This document shows positions 1-7,929 of a stretch of 64,000 nt of DNA, piece after piece. Under the pieces are notes generated by a model. It saw nothing but the letters and a program-made list of their open reading frames with translations. It ran no database searches and had not been told where the DNA came from. A program made the position numbers and the translations under genes. The first letter of the stretch is position 1. Every line of letters starts with the position of its first letter. The DNA lies in NCBI GenBank assembly GCA_021770615.1, contig JAETQR010000022.1, positions 1 to 64,000 of the forward strand. The letters run 5' to 3'. This DNA comes from Lachnospiraceae bacterium. Lineage in GTDB: Bacteria; Bacillota_A; Clostridia; Lachnospirales; Lachnospiraceae.

Positions 1-115
1 CGGCTTCCTTCAGATTCCACCTCACGATGGACACCCTTGCCTTCGGCTATATCCTTCCCACTACCGGGCGGATTCCGGACTTGCACCGGTTAGAAACGTG
101 CGCCGCCGGGCGCAC
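1..115 (-). mobile_element. Group II intron, 5' end (partial, runs off left edge)
   Basis: Read on the minus strand, the sequence begins GTGCGCCCGGC at base 115 and continues into a GC-rich structured domain. GTGCG is the conserved 5' start of bacterial group II introns, and the following bases match my memory of domain I of a common Firmicutes intron. The reverse transcriptase/maturase and 3' end would lie left of the window. The bases just upstream of the splice junction (about 121-160) form a hairpin with arms AAATTGTGC and GCACAATTT, so the intron entered beside a stem-loop. The class cannot be set from this fragment. Confidence 0.7.
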
Positions 116-119
116 GGTA

Positions 120-301
120 TAAATTGTGCTCGTGCTTGCACGAAAGCACAATTTTACCTGAGGACCGCTAAAACATGAGCATGCAGCGATTTTCATCGAA
201 AATCAGCGGAATGCGAATGTTTTTAGCACGACGGAAATTGCAAAGCAATGTAGTCGTGCGTATGGCATCTGTCAGGGGCAAAATACCTTTTGACCCTGAC
301 A
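120..301. repeat. Hairpin-rich non-coding element
   Basis: Four inverted repeats follow each other closely. They are a stem at about 121-160; GATTTTC/GAAAATC at 188-204; GCACGAC/GTCGTGC at 226-259 enclosing ATTGC/GCAAT at 237-249; and TGTCAGGG/CCCTGACA at 270-301, which continues as CAAAA/TTTTG across one mismatch. This density suggests a folded RNA or a mobile structured repeat. I recall similar intergenic sequence in other Lachnospiraceae, where it is often mis-called as a small basic ORF, but could not check this. Bases 302-429 show nothing firm. Confidence 0.5.
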
Positions 302-429
302 TCATATAATAAATAATAATCTAATTGAAGATTTTCTGCTTGTTGTTGACACCAATGCTGTGCGTCATCTAGTGCTTTATTACATTTTTCAAATTACCAA
401 AGTTATCAAGATTTCACATACTCACTCCC

Positions 430-825
430 TTATTGCTCTGTCATAAACCCCCATTGTACGCCAAATTCATCAATAAAGTTACCTGCTAATTTGCTGTATG
501 GCAATTCTGTGAAAGGGTCTATGACAGTGCTTCCTTCTTTGAAAAATTCGTAACAGGCAAGAAGCTCTGAGGCATTAGAAAACATAACAATTAAATGAAC
601 GGCGCAGTTAAGTGATTTCTCTTTGTTTCCAAATCTATCGTTCAAAAAAATTTTTTGTCCGTGGATGTACATAACCGCGTGCGCTATATTATTATCACCT
701 TGACATTCATCCGGCGCATAATCATAGTTGTGTACAATGTTTTCTGCTTTGGTATCAAATGCTTTTTCATATAGAGCGATTGCTTTCTCGCAATCGCCGC
801 AAAAATGTAAGTGTGGTATCAGCAT
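430..825 (-). CDS. VOC family protein (PhnB/glyoxalase-like)
   Basis: This 131-aa protein has the vicinal-oxygen-chelate pattern of PhnB-like proteins. It starts with the strand LIPHLHFCGDCEKAIALYEKAF, split here as LIPHLHF and CEKAIALYEKAF, and ends with DEFGVQWGFM. Such proteins are small cytosolic folds that may bind a metal and a small substrate; the substrate cannot be predicted. The start was set at base 825 because AGGAGG lies 5-6 bases upstream; a longer frame upstream has no ribosome site. It follows a paralogue after 34 bases and probably shares its transcript. Family assignment is good, function unknown. Confidence 0.8.
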   Translation of the reverse strand: MLIPHLHFCGDCEKAIALYEKAFDTKAENIVHNYDYAPDECQGDNNIAHAVMYIHGQKIFLNDRFGNKEKSLNCAVHLIVMFSNASELLACYEFFKEGSTVIDPFTELPYSKLAGNFIDEFGVQWGFMTEQ

Positions 826-859
826 AATCTTCCTCCTTATTTCATTCTTTCTACAAAAA

Positions 860-1243
860 TTATTCGCTCTCGGAATGTTCAACTATTAAGAACCACTTAA
901 AGCCGAATTTATCTTTGACTGCGCTCATACAAGCTGCAAAATCTGTTTTATGAGGTTCTTCCAACACAGTCCCCCCCTCTTTTAATATGTCGAAAACTTT
1001 CCAGACTTCGGCAACTGTATCAAAATCCACAGCAAAAAATAGCGAATCCGCTTGAATTTCCTTTCCTGTACCACCATCCGACAGCCTGATTCTTTGATTC
1101 CCAATTCTTGCTTCTGTATGATAGATAAAATTTGTTTTTTCATCCTTCCCCTGCCAATCAACTTCTAAATGAAACGCCTTTTTATATAACGCAATCACCT
1201 CTGCGCAACGACCGCCACAATGTAAAGTTGGTATTAAAAACAT
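860..1243 (-). CDS. VOC family protein (PhnB/glyoxalase-like), paralogue
   Basis: A 127-aa VOC-fold protein clearly related to its downstream neighbour. Shared features are the start FLIPTLHCGG, the segment EVIALYKKAFHLE and the ending DKFGFKWFLI. The start at 1243 is preferred because GGAGG sits 8 bases upstream; an in-frame ATG at 1249 would be only 2 bases from it. It lies between a PPOX-type gene (43-base gap) and the second VOC gene (34-base gap), so the three look like one operon. A detoxification or small-molecule binding role is a guess from family only. Confidence 0.8.
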   Translation of the reverse strand: MFLIPTLHCGGRCAEVIALYKKAFHLEVDWQGKDEKTNFIYHTEARIGNQRIRLSDGGTGKEIQADSLFFAVDFDTVAEVWKVFDILKEGGTVLEEPHKTDFAACMSAVKDKFGFKWFLIVEHSESE

Positions 1244-1286
1244 GTTCATTACCTCCACTTCTTTTGATAACTTATTTCCTCATTTT

Positions 1287-1733
1287 TCAGTCTGATGCGA
1301 CATCTACTTCCCCTTTCACCGATTCCCAGTCTATAAACAAGCTATAACGCTGAGTGGTGAAGCGAATTACGCAAAGATTGGGATCATCAGGACCAGAAAA
1401 ATGATTTGCTAAACCATCGTACCACATCTCCCGGCAGGTTTCCGGGTCGGTGCAGACCTCCGCCGTACCAGTGAGGGAAATATGATAGGTGGGAGAATTC
1501 AGGCACACAGCAGCCTTGTTATTTTGACCAAGGCGCACAGGACTTGGAGCATTCCGACCTGTGCAGAAAGTGAGCCAGCGTATTCCCTCGCTGCGGGAAG
1601 GGCTGATGGTTGTAGGCACAGGGGAACCATCCGGGTCAATGGTAATAAGAGTGGCAAAGCTGTCCTTATCCTGACGCACAGTACGCTGAGCGATAATTTC
1701 AGCGGCACGGGCCATAATATTTTTTGTGTTCAT
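1287..1733 (-). CDS. Pyridoxamine 5'-phosphate oxidase-like (PPOX) family protein
   Basis: The 148-aa product has the split-barrel flavin-binding pattern of general stress/PPOX proteins: an early FATLITIDPDGSPVPTTI strand pair, then IRWLTFCTGRNAPSPVRLGQ, split as given, and KAAVCLNSPTYHISLTGTAEV. These proteins usually bind FMN, F420 or haem, and many have no known substrate. AGGAGG lies 8 bases before the ATG. It is the first gene of a three-gene minus-strand run with two VOC proteins. A true PNPOx role in vitamin B6 synthesis is unlikely given the length and pattern. Confidence 0.75.
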   Translation of the reverse strand: MNTKNIMARAAEIIAQRTVRQDKDSFATLITIDPDGSPVPTTISPSRSEGIRWLTFCTGRNAPSPVRLGQNNKAAVCLNSPTYHISLTGTAEVCTDPETCREMWYDGLANHFSGPDDPNLCVIRFTTQRYSLFIDWESVKGEVDVASD

Positions 1734-1891
1734 GTAAATGCCTCCTTTGAGTAATGAAAATTCATAAATAAAGTATGTCGTTTTGGTGCAAACAATGAAA
1801 ACACACCTCTACCCATTATACAACAGACAGGAATGGTTGTATTGTATATTTCCGACATCTGCATGCTCCCAGCAACTATTCCATCTTTCTT

Positions 1892-2475
1892 TTACCGTAA
1901 AGCCATTTCCCTTGCATCCCGGATATTCATGAAATGGTAGCGTTTAAATTCCCGCATCAAGTGCGATGCGTCCGTATATCCATATTTATGGACAGCATCC
2001 GTAATATTAAACCGGTTCTGGCTTACAATATCCCGCCATAAGCATTGATAGCGCACCAGATTACTCAGTTTTTTGGGTGTGATTCCGATATATTCACAAA
2101 ACAGACGTTCCATCTGTCTACCACCACATTCTTCCTCGCGGTTTCCAGTTTTTTTAGAAGCAGTGTTTCCGTAAATCAAATCATGTCCGTCAGTCCTCCC
2201 ATGTCGAATAATAATCCATGAAGTTCTTTATCCAACCAACTGAATCTCTCCCTGACATCATATCGCCCATTTACCGTCCCCACAAAGGAATCCTCTCAAA
2301 ATACATAGGCGCTCCATGCATAGAAACGGATTGCAAACACCGAAATCTTTTGTCCGTTTTTTTGATTTCCCTGAGTACAAAAGCTCTTGTCATTGATCCC
2401 TACAAAATCCGATGTGATAATATTTCCCTCATCATCCATGCGGTAAATAATATCAACACAGGTATCCGAAATCAC
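1892..2475 (-). pseudogene. AraC family regulator, broken
   Basis: The C-terminal part (1892-2179) encodes an AraC helix-turn-helix region, with GRQMERLFCEYIGITPKKLS and DASHLMREFKRYH. Upstream in another frame, bases 2180-2475 read as the matching sensor domain (DTCVDIIYRMDDEGN, FAIRFYAWSAYVF), with an in-frame TGA after YVF and another after DMI. A frameshift separates the two halves. The sensor side is cut at about 2475, where the RhuM gene ends, so perhaps the first third is missing. This is a decayed gene, not a short working regulator. Confidence 0.75.
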
Positions 2476-3509
2476 TTTTCTTCCAGTTCCAGCATATAGC
2501 GGTCAAAATCAGACATAAAAATCCTGTCCTGAATAATTCTGTACTTTTCAAACTCCGTCTCTGCATGGAGCTTTGCCTGCTCTGCACTGATTTTCCCCGC
2601 TCCTGTCAACAATTCGTTTCCGTTGAATTCAAGGAATCCATCCAAACGCTTTGCCCAGTCCTCCATGCTCATAGGAATATGCCGCTCTGCCTGAAGTTCA
2701 GCATAGTCGAGATAAAGAGCCACAATCCTTTCCAGATAAGATATTTCCTTCTCACTTAAATAATTTTTTGCAATTGTCACATCTGCCTTAATAATCTTTC
2801 CGTCCGGGGCATTTTCCCAGTTTGTCAGACCCATATGCTCTTTTTCAGCGTCTGCTCTTTCCATAATAAGTTCCGCAGCAGTATGTCTGTGAACAGCAAA
2901 GTGCATTTTGTTCTGAACCGTTTGAAAAAACAGATGCGTGGTTTTAGCGTCTTTGTCATAATCAAAAGCCGTAGCGTACAGATCTGTGACCTTTTGATAG
3001 AACTTCCGCTCTGATAAACGAATTTCCCGAATGTACTGTAACTGGCGATCAAAGTATTCATCTGTAAACATATGACCTTTTTTCAAGCGTTCTTTATCCA
3101 TTGTCCAGCCTTGGATCGTGTAATCCTTAACAATCTGCCCTGCCCATTTTCTAAACTGAACAGCCCGCTGATTATTCACTTTAAATCCGACAGCGATAAT
3201 CATCTGAAGATTATAATGATCCAGATTGCGTGAAACCTGGCGACCTCCTTCGTCTTGAACTGTTAAGTATTTCTTAACAGTTGCTTCCGGCATCAACTCT
3301 CCATCCTCATATACACGCTTAATATGCTGGGATACAGCGGCAACTGAAACATCATATAGTGCCGACATCATTTTTTGTGTCAACCATATGTTTTCGTCCT
3401 CGTAGCGCATTTCATAGCTGTTTTCACTATCTCCCGTAGCAGCTACAAAAGTTAGGTATTCAGCGGCACTTGAACGTATTGTTATCTCTGCTTTCTTCTT
3501 ATTCGCCAT
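2472..3509 (-). CDS. rhuM: RhuM family protein
   Basis: The 345-aa product matches the RhuM family in length and motifs: an early SSAAEYLTF segment, the WLTQKMMSALYDVSVAAVSQH region (split here as WLTQKMMSALYDV and SVAAVSQH), and RNLDHYNLQMIIAVGFKVNN followed by FRKWAGQIVKDYTIQGW. RhuM was named from a Salmonella pathogenicity island, but its members are commonly found near restriction-modification and other island genes; the biochemical role is not settled. The N-terminal third looks like a DNA-binding KilA-N/Bro-type fold by inference. AAGGAA precedes the ATG. Its 3' end abuts the truncated AraC gene, so it arrived with an inserted segment. Confidence 0.85.
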   Translation of the reverse strand: MANKKKAEITIRSSAAEYLTFVAATGDSENSYEMRYEDENIWLTQKMMSALYDVSVAAVSQHIKRVYEDGELMPEATVKKYLTVQDEGGRQVSRNLDHYNLQMIIAVGFKVNNQRAVQFRKWAGQIVKDYTIQGWTMDKERLKKGHMFTDEYFDRQLQYIREIRLSERKFYQKVTDLYATAFDYDKDAKTTHLFFQTVQNKMHFAVHRHTAAELIMERADAEKEHMGLTNWENAPDGKIIKADVTIAKNYLSEKEISYLERIVALYLDYAELQAERHIPMSMEDWAKRLDGFLEFNGNELLTGAGKISAEQAKLHAETEFEKYRIIQDRIFMSDFDRYMLELEEK

Positions 3510-3526
3510 ATGAAACTTCCTTTCTG

Positions 3527-4102
3527 TTAACTACCGTTTAAGTGCATATAAAAATCTTTTCTTCCATCAAGTTTTAATAATACATAACCATATGCAAATC
3601 CTATATCAAGTCCTACTACTGGCTTATCTTCTGGTATGCCTACAAACTTAAATACATATGGATCTTTTATAATATCTTTTGGCTTTGTAATTTCAATACC
3701 ATTTAATGCTAAATTCAATACTTCCAGTTTATTGATCTCCCCCTTCGACAAGAGCAAACGCTCATACAAAGAAGTCTTAATCTGCCTTTTTAATTCTCTG
3801 ACAGACCAACTTGAGTTAATAGCTTCTTTTTCATAAAAACTGCGTTTATCTTTATCTGAAATAGTTAAAAGTTCGCAATAATGTGTCCAACTCAATTTGC
3901 CAGTCACTGACTGGCAATTCTCATAATTCAAATAGAATGCTCTCATATTTTGCAAGTTTGATCTGGAGAATCCTTTACCAAATTCACTTGTTAAAACTTT
4001 TGATAACTGTTTTAATGTTTGTTCTCCGTATGCGGCACGAATACTCTCATTCTGCTCATATCGAACAATAATTTCCCCTATCTTCCAATAAGAAATAATC
4101 AA
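3527..4102 (-). pseudogene. DUF1016 (YhcG-like) protein, truncated at both ends
   Basis: The frame carries the DUF1016 N-terminal domain: SYWKIGEIIVRYEQ, YGEQTLKQLSKVLTSEFGKG, FSRSNLQNMRAFY and LSWTHYCELL. In full-length relatives a PDDEXK nuclease domain follows. Here it is lost: after PYVFKFVGIPEDKP the sequence ends within about 30 residues with no PD-(D/E)XK signature, perhaps through an internal deletion. The first codon is a TTG without a ribosome site, and the frame reaches a stop only 12 codons upstream, so the usual N-terminus is missing too. It lies 17 bases before RhuM. Probably non-functional. Confidence 0.65.
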
Positions 4103-4205
4103 TAACAGAACTTGTTGGATTAGGATAATATACGATTAAATTGTTTTTCGCACGAGAATAACACACATAGAAAATTCTTATATGAGCTGACTCTACCTTC
4201 ATCAT
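4056..4205 (-). pseudogene. Remnant of a superfamily I helicase C-terminus
   Basis: A 49-codon frame overlapping the DUF1016 start in another phase. After ATGATG it reads ESAHIRIFYVCYSRAKNNL followed by IVYYPNP. This resembles motif VI of UvrD/Rep-type helicases (FYVAxSRAKxNL), which normally lies near the C-terminus. The frame ends at a TGA inside the DUF1016 sequence. It is best read as the scar of a helicase gene joined to the DUF1016 remnant; a GGAGGAG precedes the ATG, so a short peptide could still be made. Confidence 0.45.
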
Positions 4206-4602
4206 TCTCCTCCTCCGTAATGGCATAATGAACCAAAATAAATTATAGCAAAAATATTACTTTTAACCAATTCTAATTTTAATTTGTCTATATTCAATAA
4301 TGAGATTCCGTATAACACCTATTCAGCCTTGTGATACCACAGCACTCCTTCAGCAATATCCCCAATCCCATGAAAGACACCATTAATCTCATTTTCAGAC
4401 ATTTCCCATGCCTGCCCCATACCATATGCTCAATAACATCGCAAATGTCCACTTAATCCTATTTATACTTTCTTAATATTAAAATTATAATTCACATTTC
4501 CACATTTTTCAATGTTTTTTACCAATTTTCAATATCACTACTAATCATCACAACTAACAGGTGTACCATCTGTGCCCTCCTGCTAATCTGACTTTAACCA
4601 CC
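4206..4602. other. AT-rich gap with one possible gene scrap
   Basis: No full gene is visible. On the minus strand, 4319-4420 encodes a 33-codon frame (MGQAWEMSENEINGVFHGIG and 13 more residues) with protein-like composition but no ribosome site; it may be the tail of a lost gene. From about 4547 the sequence becomes similar to bases from about 8021, the left edge of the duplicated integrase/DUF6262 module. Confidence 0.4.
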
Positions 4603-4775
4603 TTACAGATTCTTAATAAAATTCAAATCTTTCCTATCCAGTGCTTTCTGCAGCTTTACGTTCTTTTTCTTCAGTTCCCCGTTTTTTCTTTGAAACTCCC
4701 TTACCTACTGTTCCAACAGTTCAATCCGACCTTCCATTGCCTGGTCAATAATCGCCCTGCGGGGATCAATTAACC
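4603..4775 (-). pseudogene. DUF6262 protein remnant (copy A)
   Basis: Reading ahead from 4775, the frame gives LIDPRRAIIDQAMEGRIELL, then LEQ and an in-frame TAG, and continues as a Lys/Glu-rich coiled coil to KDLNFIKNL and stop. It matches the C-terminal half of the intact DUF6262 gene at 8076-8459. The N-terminal half is gone: integrase codons (MSNQLV) run straight into DUF6262 codons near 4772. An internal deletion plus a nonsense codon make this a dead copy. Confidence 0.75.
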
Positions 4776-5591
4776 AGCTGATTGCTCATCTTCCGGTAGT
4801 GCTGTACGCTCCCCAATCTTTTATGCCCTAGCAGTTTTGCAATGGTTCAGTCATCCAGATGCATCTCTGTCAGTTTTACTCCATAGTAATGCCGGAACAT
4901 GTGTGAATTAAACCGAAATGGCTTTCCTGTGGTATACTCAGCAGCTTTCTGTATCGGCATGACAAGTTCTCTGCTGATTGGCTTGTCACAGGTATCTGTT
5001 TTGACCTGATGGATTCGAATCATGTTCTGTCCATGCTCGTTGTAACAGGCAGTCCCTTCGAAGTGTCAGCGTATCGGATATCCTCGTTCCCAACATCTGG
5101 TGTATGACAAGGCATCTTGCAATCTGTTCATCCATCCGTGCAATGTGGGCATTATCAGGTATTCCTCCAGGATACCCCTGTCTATCTCTGCGCAGGACTA
5201 CACTTTGGGATATTACTCTTTCAGATACGCAGAAAACTGCCTTTTTTGTTTCCTCCCGCATATCCGTCTGACTGATTTTGGTAAAATTCAATGTTTTCAC
5301 GTTATAGATTGGGTTATCCCGTACCGCAATATCAAGCCTGTCCAGTTCCCATATATCCTTTTCCCTTTCATCACGTTTATTAGCAGGCTGTAAAAAACGC
5401 AGGATTTTCTCAAAATATTTAAATTGTTCGGAATCAATCATGTGTTCATTCCCATAGACAGTCACTTTTTTGCCGGTCAGCGGATGTCCGTTCTGCATTT
5501 TCTTTGTTAGCAATAAAACAAAAGGACAGGCAATGAAAACATCACCCATCCTCTTAACATAATGCATTCCCCATTCTCTCTCTAACTCCAA
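4776..5591 (-). pseudogene. Tyrosine recombinase/integrase, broken (copy A)
   Basis: The stretch 4986-5591 encodes an integrase middle region ending in LGTRISDTLTLRRDCL, which holds the first catalytic Arg box. A frameshift near 5040 moves the coding to another frame (YNEHGQNMIRIHQVKTDT) that contains RFNSHMFRHYYGVKL (H-x-x-R box) and LLGHKRLGSVQHYRKM (the H and Tyr box). A TGA interrupts this at LDD*TIAKLL, where copy B has TGG (Trp). The N-terminal SAM-like part is also short. It resembles the recombinases paired with DUF6262 in Tn554-like elements. It cannot make an active enzyme. Confidence 0.8.
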
Positions 5592-5625
5592 TTTTCTATA
5601 AAGAATACATTCCTTTCTTTAATTT

Positions 5626-5875
5626 TTACTTCACGTTCTTTTTCGTCCATTTCTCCACACTCTTACTGGACAAATCTGTCAAATCCTTCCCTTTTACTAC
5701 CTTCGCACCCTTTGCTGCCGCTTTTACCCCTTTCATGCTGCCTGAGATCCCACTACCTCCACTGGTACAAAATGGAACTATCTTCTTCCCTTTCAGATCA
5801 TAGGATTCCAAAAAAGTCCGGATGATCATCGGCTCTTTATTCCACCAGATCGGATAATAAAATGGAGCCAGTCTC
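5626..5875 (-). pseudogene. Flavodoxin C-terminal fragment
   Basis: An in-frame segment reads YYPIWWNKEPMIIRTFLESY, then DLKGKKIVPFCTSGGSGISG and a basic tail. This is the C-terminal half of a flavodoxin of the same secreted type found elsewhere in the window (YPIWWG, then KTVIPFCTSGSSG). A TAA stands just upstream of the remaining part, and the N-terminal phosphate-binding loop is missing. From 5881 to 6061 nothing further is recognised. Confidence 0.7.
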
Positions 5876-6061
5876 TGTTATGCATTGAAAATACGGGATT
5901 TAACGGCATACAAAAGTGTGTACTGTGTCATAACTTTTCGTCAAGGAATTTGAAATTTCAACTCTATCTGCAATTCACTCTAATCCACCATCTTTTAACT
6001 CTAAAATCCGATTGTAACCTTTAATAGTTAGTCTTTTATTTAATACAAACAGTTTTTCTCA

Positions 6062-6892
6062 TTACATATATATGGCAATTTCATGCATCAATTCTGTCAA
6101 CTTCTTCCTAAATTGAAAAATCTCACGCTCTTTCTCTGACCTCTTTTTATCAAAACCGTTAATTGGCGGAATATACACAAATTTTCCATGACCACTTGGA
6201 GCTGGAAATAATGTAATACTTAAATATCCGTTATATGCCTCTAGATATTGCATAAATTCATCAATTTTAAAATATAGATTATCATTTGCTCTTTCAATAT
6301 AGGAATCAAGTAAAGTTTGCAATTCTATTTTACACTGATCAAGAGCAAATGGAATACTTTCAATTAGCCCTTCTGTCATAGGATCTATTCGTAAAAAAGC
6401 ACTAATTTCATACTTTTTAACTATTTCCAAAAACTCTTCCTTAAGATTCCCTGTCTGTTGCAATAAACCATAGTATTTTTGGTAAATAGCACTATTATTT
6501 TCAATCACACTACATATTCTTTCCCACGAAAAATACTCCAAATCAAATGGTAATTTCTGTTCACTCCTAACTTCGACTAGATAATCTGCAATTTTAGTAT
6601 CACTTAATGAAGCCGTAGCTATAATCAATTTCTCAAATGAATTAACATCATAATAAGTACATTTTTTCAATAATTCATCTATATCTAAAACGGAAATCCT
6701 TTCATAATTTTTACACTGAACACACCAAAGTTTTGTTTTTATCTGTACAATAATATCTATACCATATTGTTTTTGCCCTCGTCTCCCATACTCATCAACC
6801 TGCGCAAAGGGAAATAATGCTCTATAACAATCTGCTACTAAATGTTCAAATTGTTTTTCATCTGTTAAACGCGGCAGCATAAAAATGGACAT
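6062..6892 (-). CDS. Mrr-like PDDEXK restriction endonuclease domain protein
   Basis: This 276-aa protein has an N-terminal Mrr/restriction-endonuclease-like fold: Glu16 in FEHLVADCYRALF, Gly-rich GRRGQKQYGIDI with Asp46, then WCVQCKNYE with Gln59 and Lys61. That is the D-(E/Q)xK pattern of Mrr-type nucleases, which cut DNA. The rest (about residues 130-276) is unrecognised and may be a sensor or partner-binding part. AGGAGG lies 8 bases before the ATG. It is the third gene after the membrane protein and AbiTii, with an 80-base gap, and is probably the DNA-cutting effector of that operon, though this is inference. Confidence 0.7.
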   Translation of the reverse strand: MSIFMLPRLTDEKQFEHLVADCYRALFPFAQVDEYGRRGQKQYGIDIIVQIKTKLWCVQCKNYERISVLDIDELLKKCTYYDVNSFEKLIIATASLSDTKIADYLVEVRSEQKLPFDLEYFSWERICSVIENNSAIYQKYYGLLQQTGNLKEEFLEIVKKYEISAFLRIDPMTEGLIESIPFALDQCKIELQTLLDSYIERANDNLYFKIDEFMQYLEAYNGYLSITLFPAPSGHGKFVYIPPINGFDKKRSEKEREIFQFRKKLTELMHEIAIYM

Positions 6893-6972
6893 AACATCAT
6901 CCTCCTATTTACAATATATAACACCTTTTCTTCTTTAATTATTTGCTGTATCAGTTACATCATGCCACAAAG

Positions 6973-7662
6973 TTACTCATTAACAGCAGCTGCAATAGTA
7001 GAATCTTTAATTCTATTGTTATTTCCAATGCTAACACTGTCATCATTATAAATAAGTACATAAATGTGTTGGACAATTTTTTCCAGTTCAGCCTCAGTTT
7101 TGCTCTCTTTATCAATATCTAGCTCGTCCAAATTTCCAAATTGCTTCTCAAGATAACAAAGGATATCAAGCAACTTGCTTTCTACTTTCGGAAATATACT
7201 TAACACTTGTGACATATTCAGTTTTACTTCTGCACCTATTATATACATATATGGATCATTATTATATGTAGCAATAAGCGGAAAAACATCTGCTGGAAGC
7301 TGTTTACATATCCCCTCCCCACTCTTTGCCATATCATAGAGTGCCTCAATACTCTGTGTTAAATTTGAATACAAAATTTTTTCCTTTTGATCTTCTGGCA
7401 TCTTGCCTAACGGTAATGATACATTTTTATACTGCATATGACTTGCCATAGAACCTTTTATATATGTGCCAACTAACTGCCCTCCAATTTTTCTATATTC
7501 AGGAACCTCCACATCGTTTGGATAACCTTCTATTTCATATTTAACCCATTCCAAAATCGTCTCATCTTCTAACTCTTGTAGCAAAACTTTTGTACGTTTA
7601 AGTACCGTTTGTATATCCACAGCACTATTAGCAAGATCCTTTATAATTTTACTTTTTGCCAT
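6973..7662 (-). CDS. AbiTii domain protein with C-terminal STIA motif
   Basis: A 229-aa protein whose N-terminal about 190 residues fit the AbiTii domain (IIKDLANSAVDIQTVLKRTK, WVKYEIEGYPNDVEVPEYRK, then VSLPLGKMPEDQKE). AbiTii occurs in abortive-infection and other phage-defence proteins; its activity is not established. The last about 20 residues read VSIGNNNRIKDSTIAAAV, nearly the same as the first residues of the upstream membrane protein. The ATG at 7662 shares one base with the upstream stop (TGATG) and has GAGGTGG 5 bases ahead, so translation is probably coupled. A GTG nine bases upstream lacks a ribosome site. Domain call is fairly sure; role inferred. Confidence 0.75.
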   Translation of the reverse strand: MAKSKIIKDLANSAVDIQTVLKRTKVLLQELEDETILEWVKYEIEGYPNDVEVPEYRKIGGQLVGTYIKGSMASHMQYKNVSLPLGKMPEDQKEKILYSNLTQSIEALYDMAKSGEGICKQLPADVFPLIATYNNDPYMYIIGAEVKLNMSQVLSIFPKVESKLLDILCYLEKQFGNLDELDIDKESKTEAELEKIVQHIYVLIYNDDSVSIGNNNRIKDSTIAAAVNE

Positions 7663-7865
7663 CAAAACCACCTCTCAATCCAACTAATAATATCACTCCA
7701 AAAAGTAAATAACATCACAAACCCTGCAATCAAGGAAATTATAAAAGCACTAATAACTGGATGTTTTTCATAGAATCCTTTCTTCCCTTTTGCATTTCTC
7801 ACTTTAACATTCTCTGCAATTGTAGAGTTTTTAATTTTATTGCCATTACCTATGGTAACTCCCAT
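7662..7865 (-). CDS. Small membrane protein with N-terminal GNGNKI-STIA motif
   Basis: A 67-aa protein of three parts: an N-terminal motif VTIGNGNKIKNSTIAENV (residues 3-20), a basic linker (KVRNAKGKKG), and one strongly hydrophobic segment at about residues 36-57 with an aromatic end (SWIERWF). GGAGGTG lies 5-6 bases before the ATG. It is the first gene of the CIRCE-preceded operon and overlaps the AbiTii gene by one base. The motif repeats at the C-terminus of AbiTii, which suggests the two proteins touch through it and that this one is the membrane-acting or anchoring partner. No named family is known to me. Confidence 0.7.
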   Translation of the reverse strand: MGVTIGNGNKIKNSTIAENVKVRNAKGKKGFYEKHPVISAFIISLIAGFVMLFTFWSDIISWIERWF

Positions 7866-7898
7866 TTTTGCACCTCCACATAATCTTGACAAATCATC

Positions 7899-7925
7899 CT
7901 AGCACTCACCAACTAAGAGTGCTAG
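7899..7925. promoter_or_regulatory. CIRCE operator (HrcA binding site)
   Basis: The palindrome CTAGCACTC-N9-GAGTGCTAG has perfect 9-base arms and the 9-base spacer of CIRCE. It differs from consensus TTAGCACTC-N9-GAGTGCTAA only at the outermost bases. It lies directly downstream of the -10 box and 34 bases before the first start codon, the usual place for HrcA repression of heat-shock genes. Here it fronts a defence-like operon, not groE or dnaK. Confidence 0.85.
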
Positions 7926-7929
7926 TAAA

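Noticed and set aside
1482..1754. Plus-strand frame opposite the PPOX gene
   Set aside because: The minus-strand frame has a clear PPOX pattern and ribosome site; the plus frame has neither.
2218..2499. A 93-codon plus-strand frame
   Set aside because: The minus strand there reads as an AraC sensor domain; the plus frame is its shadow.
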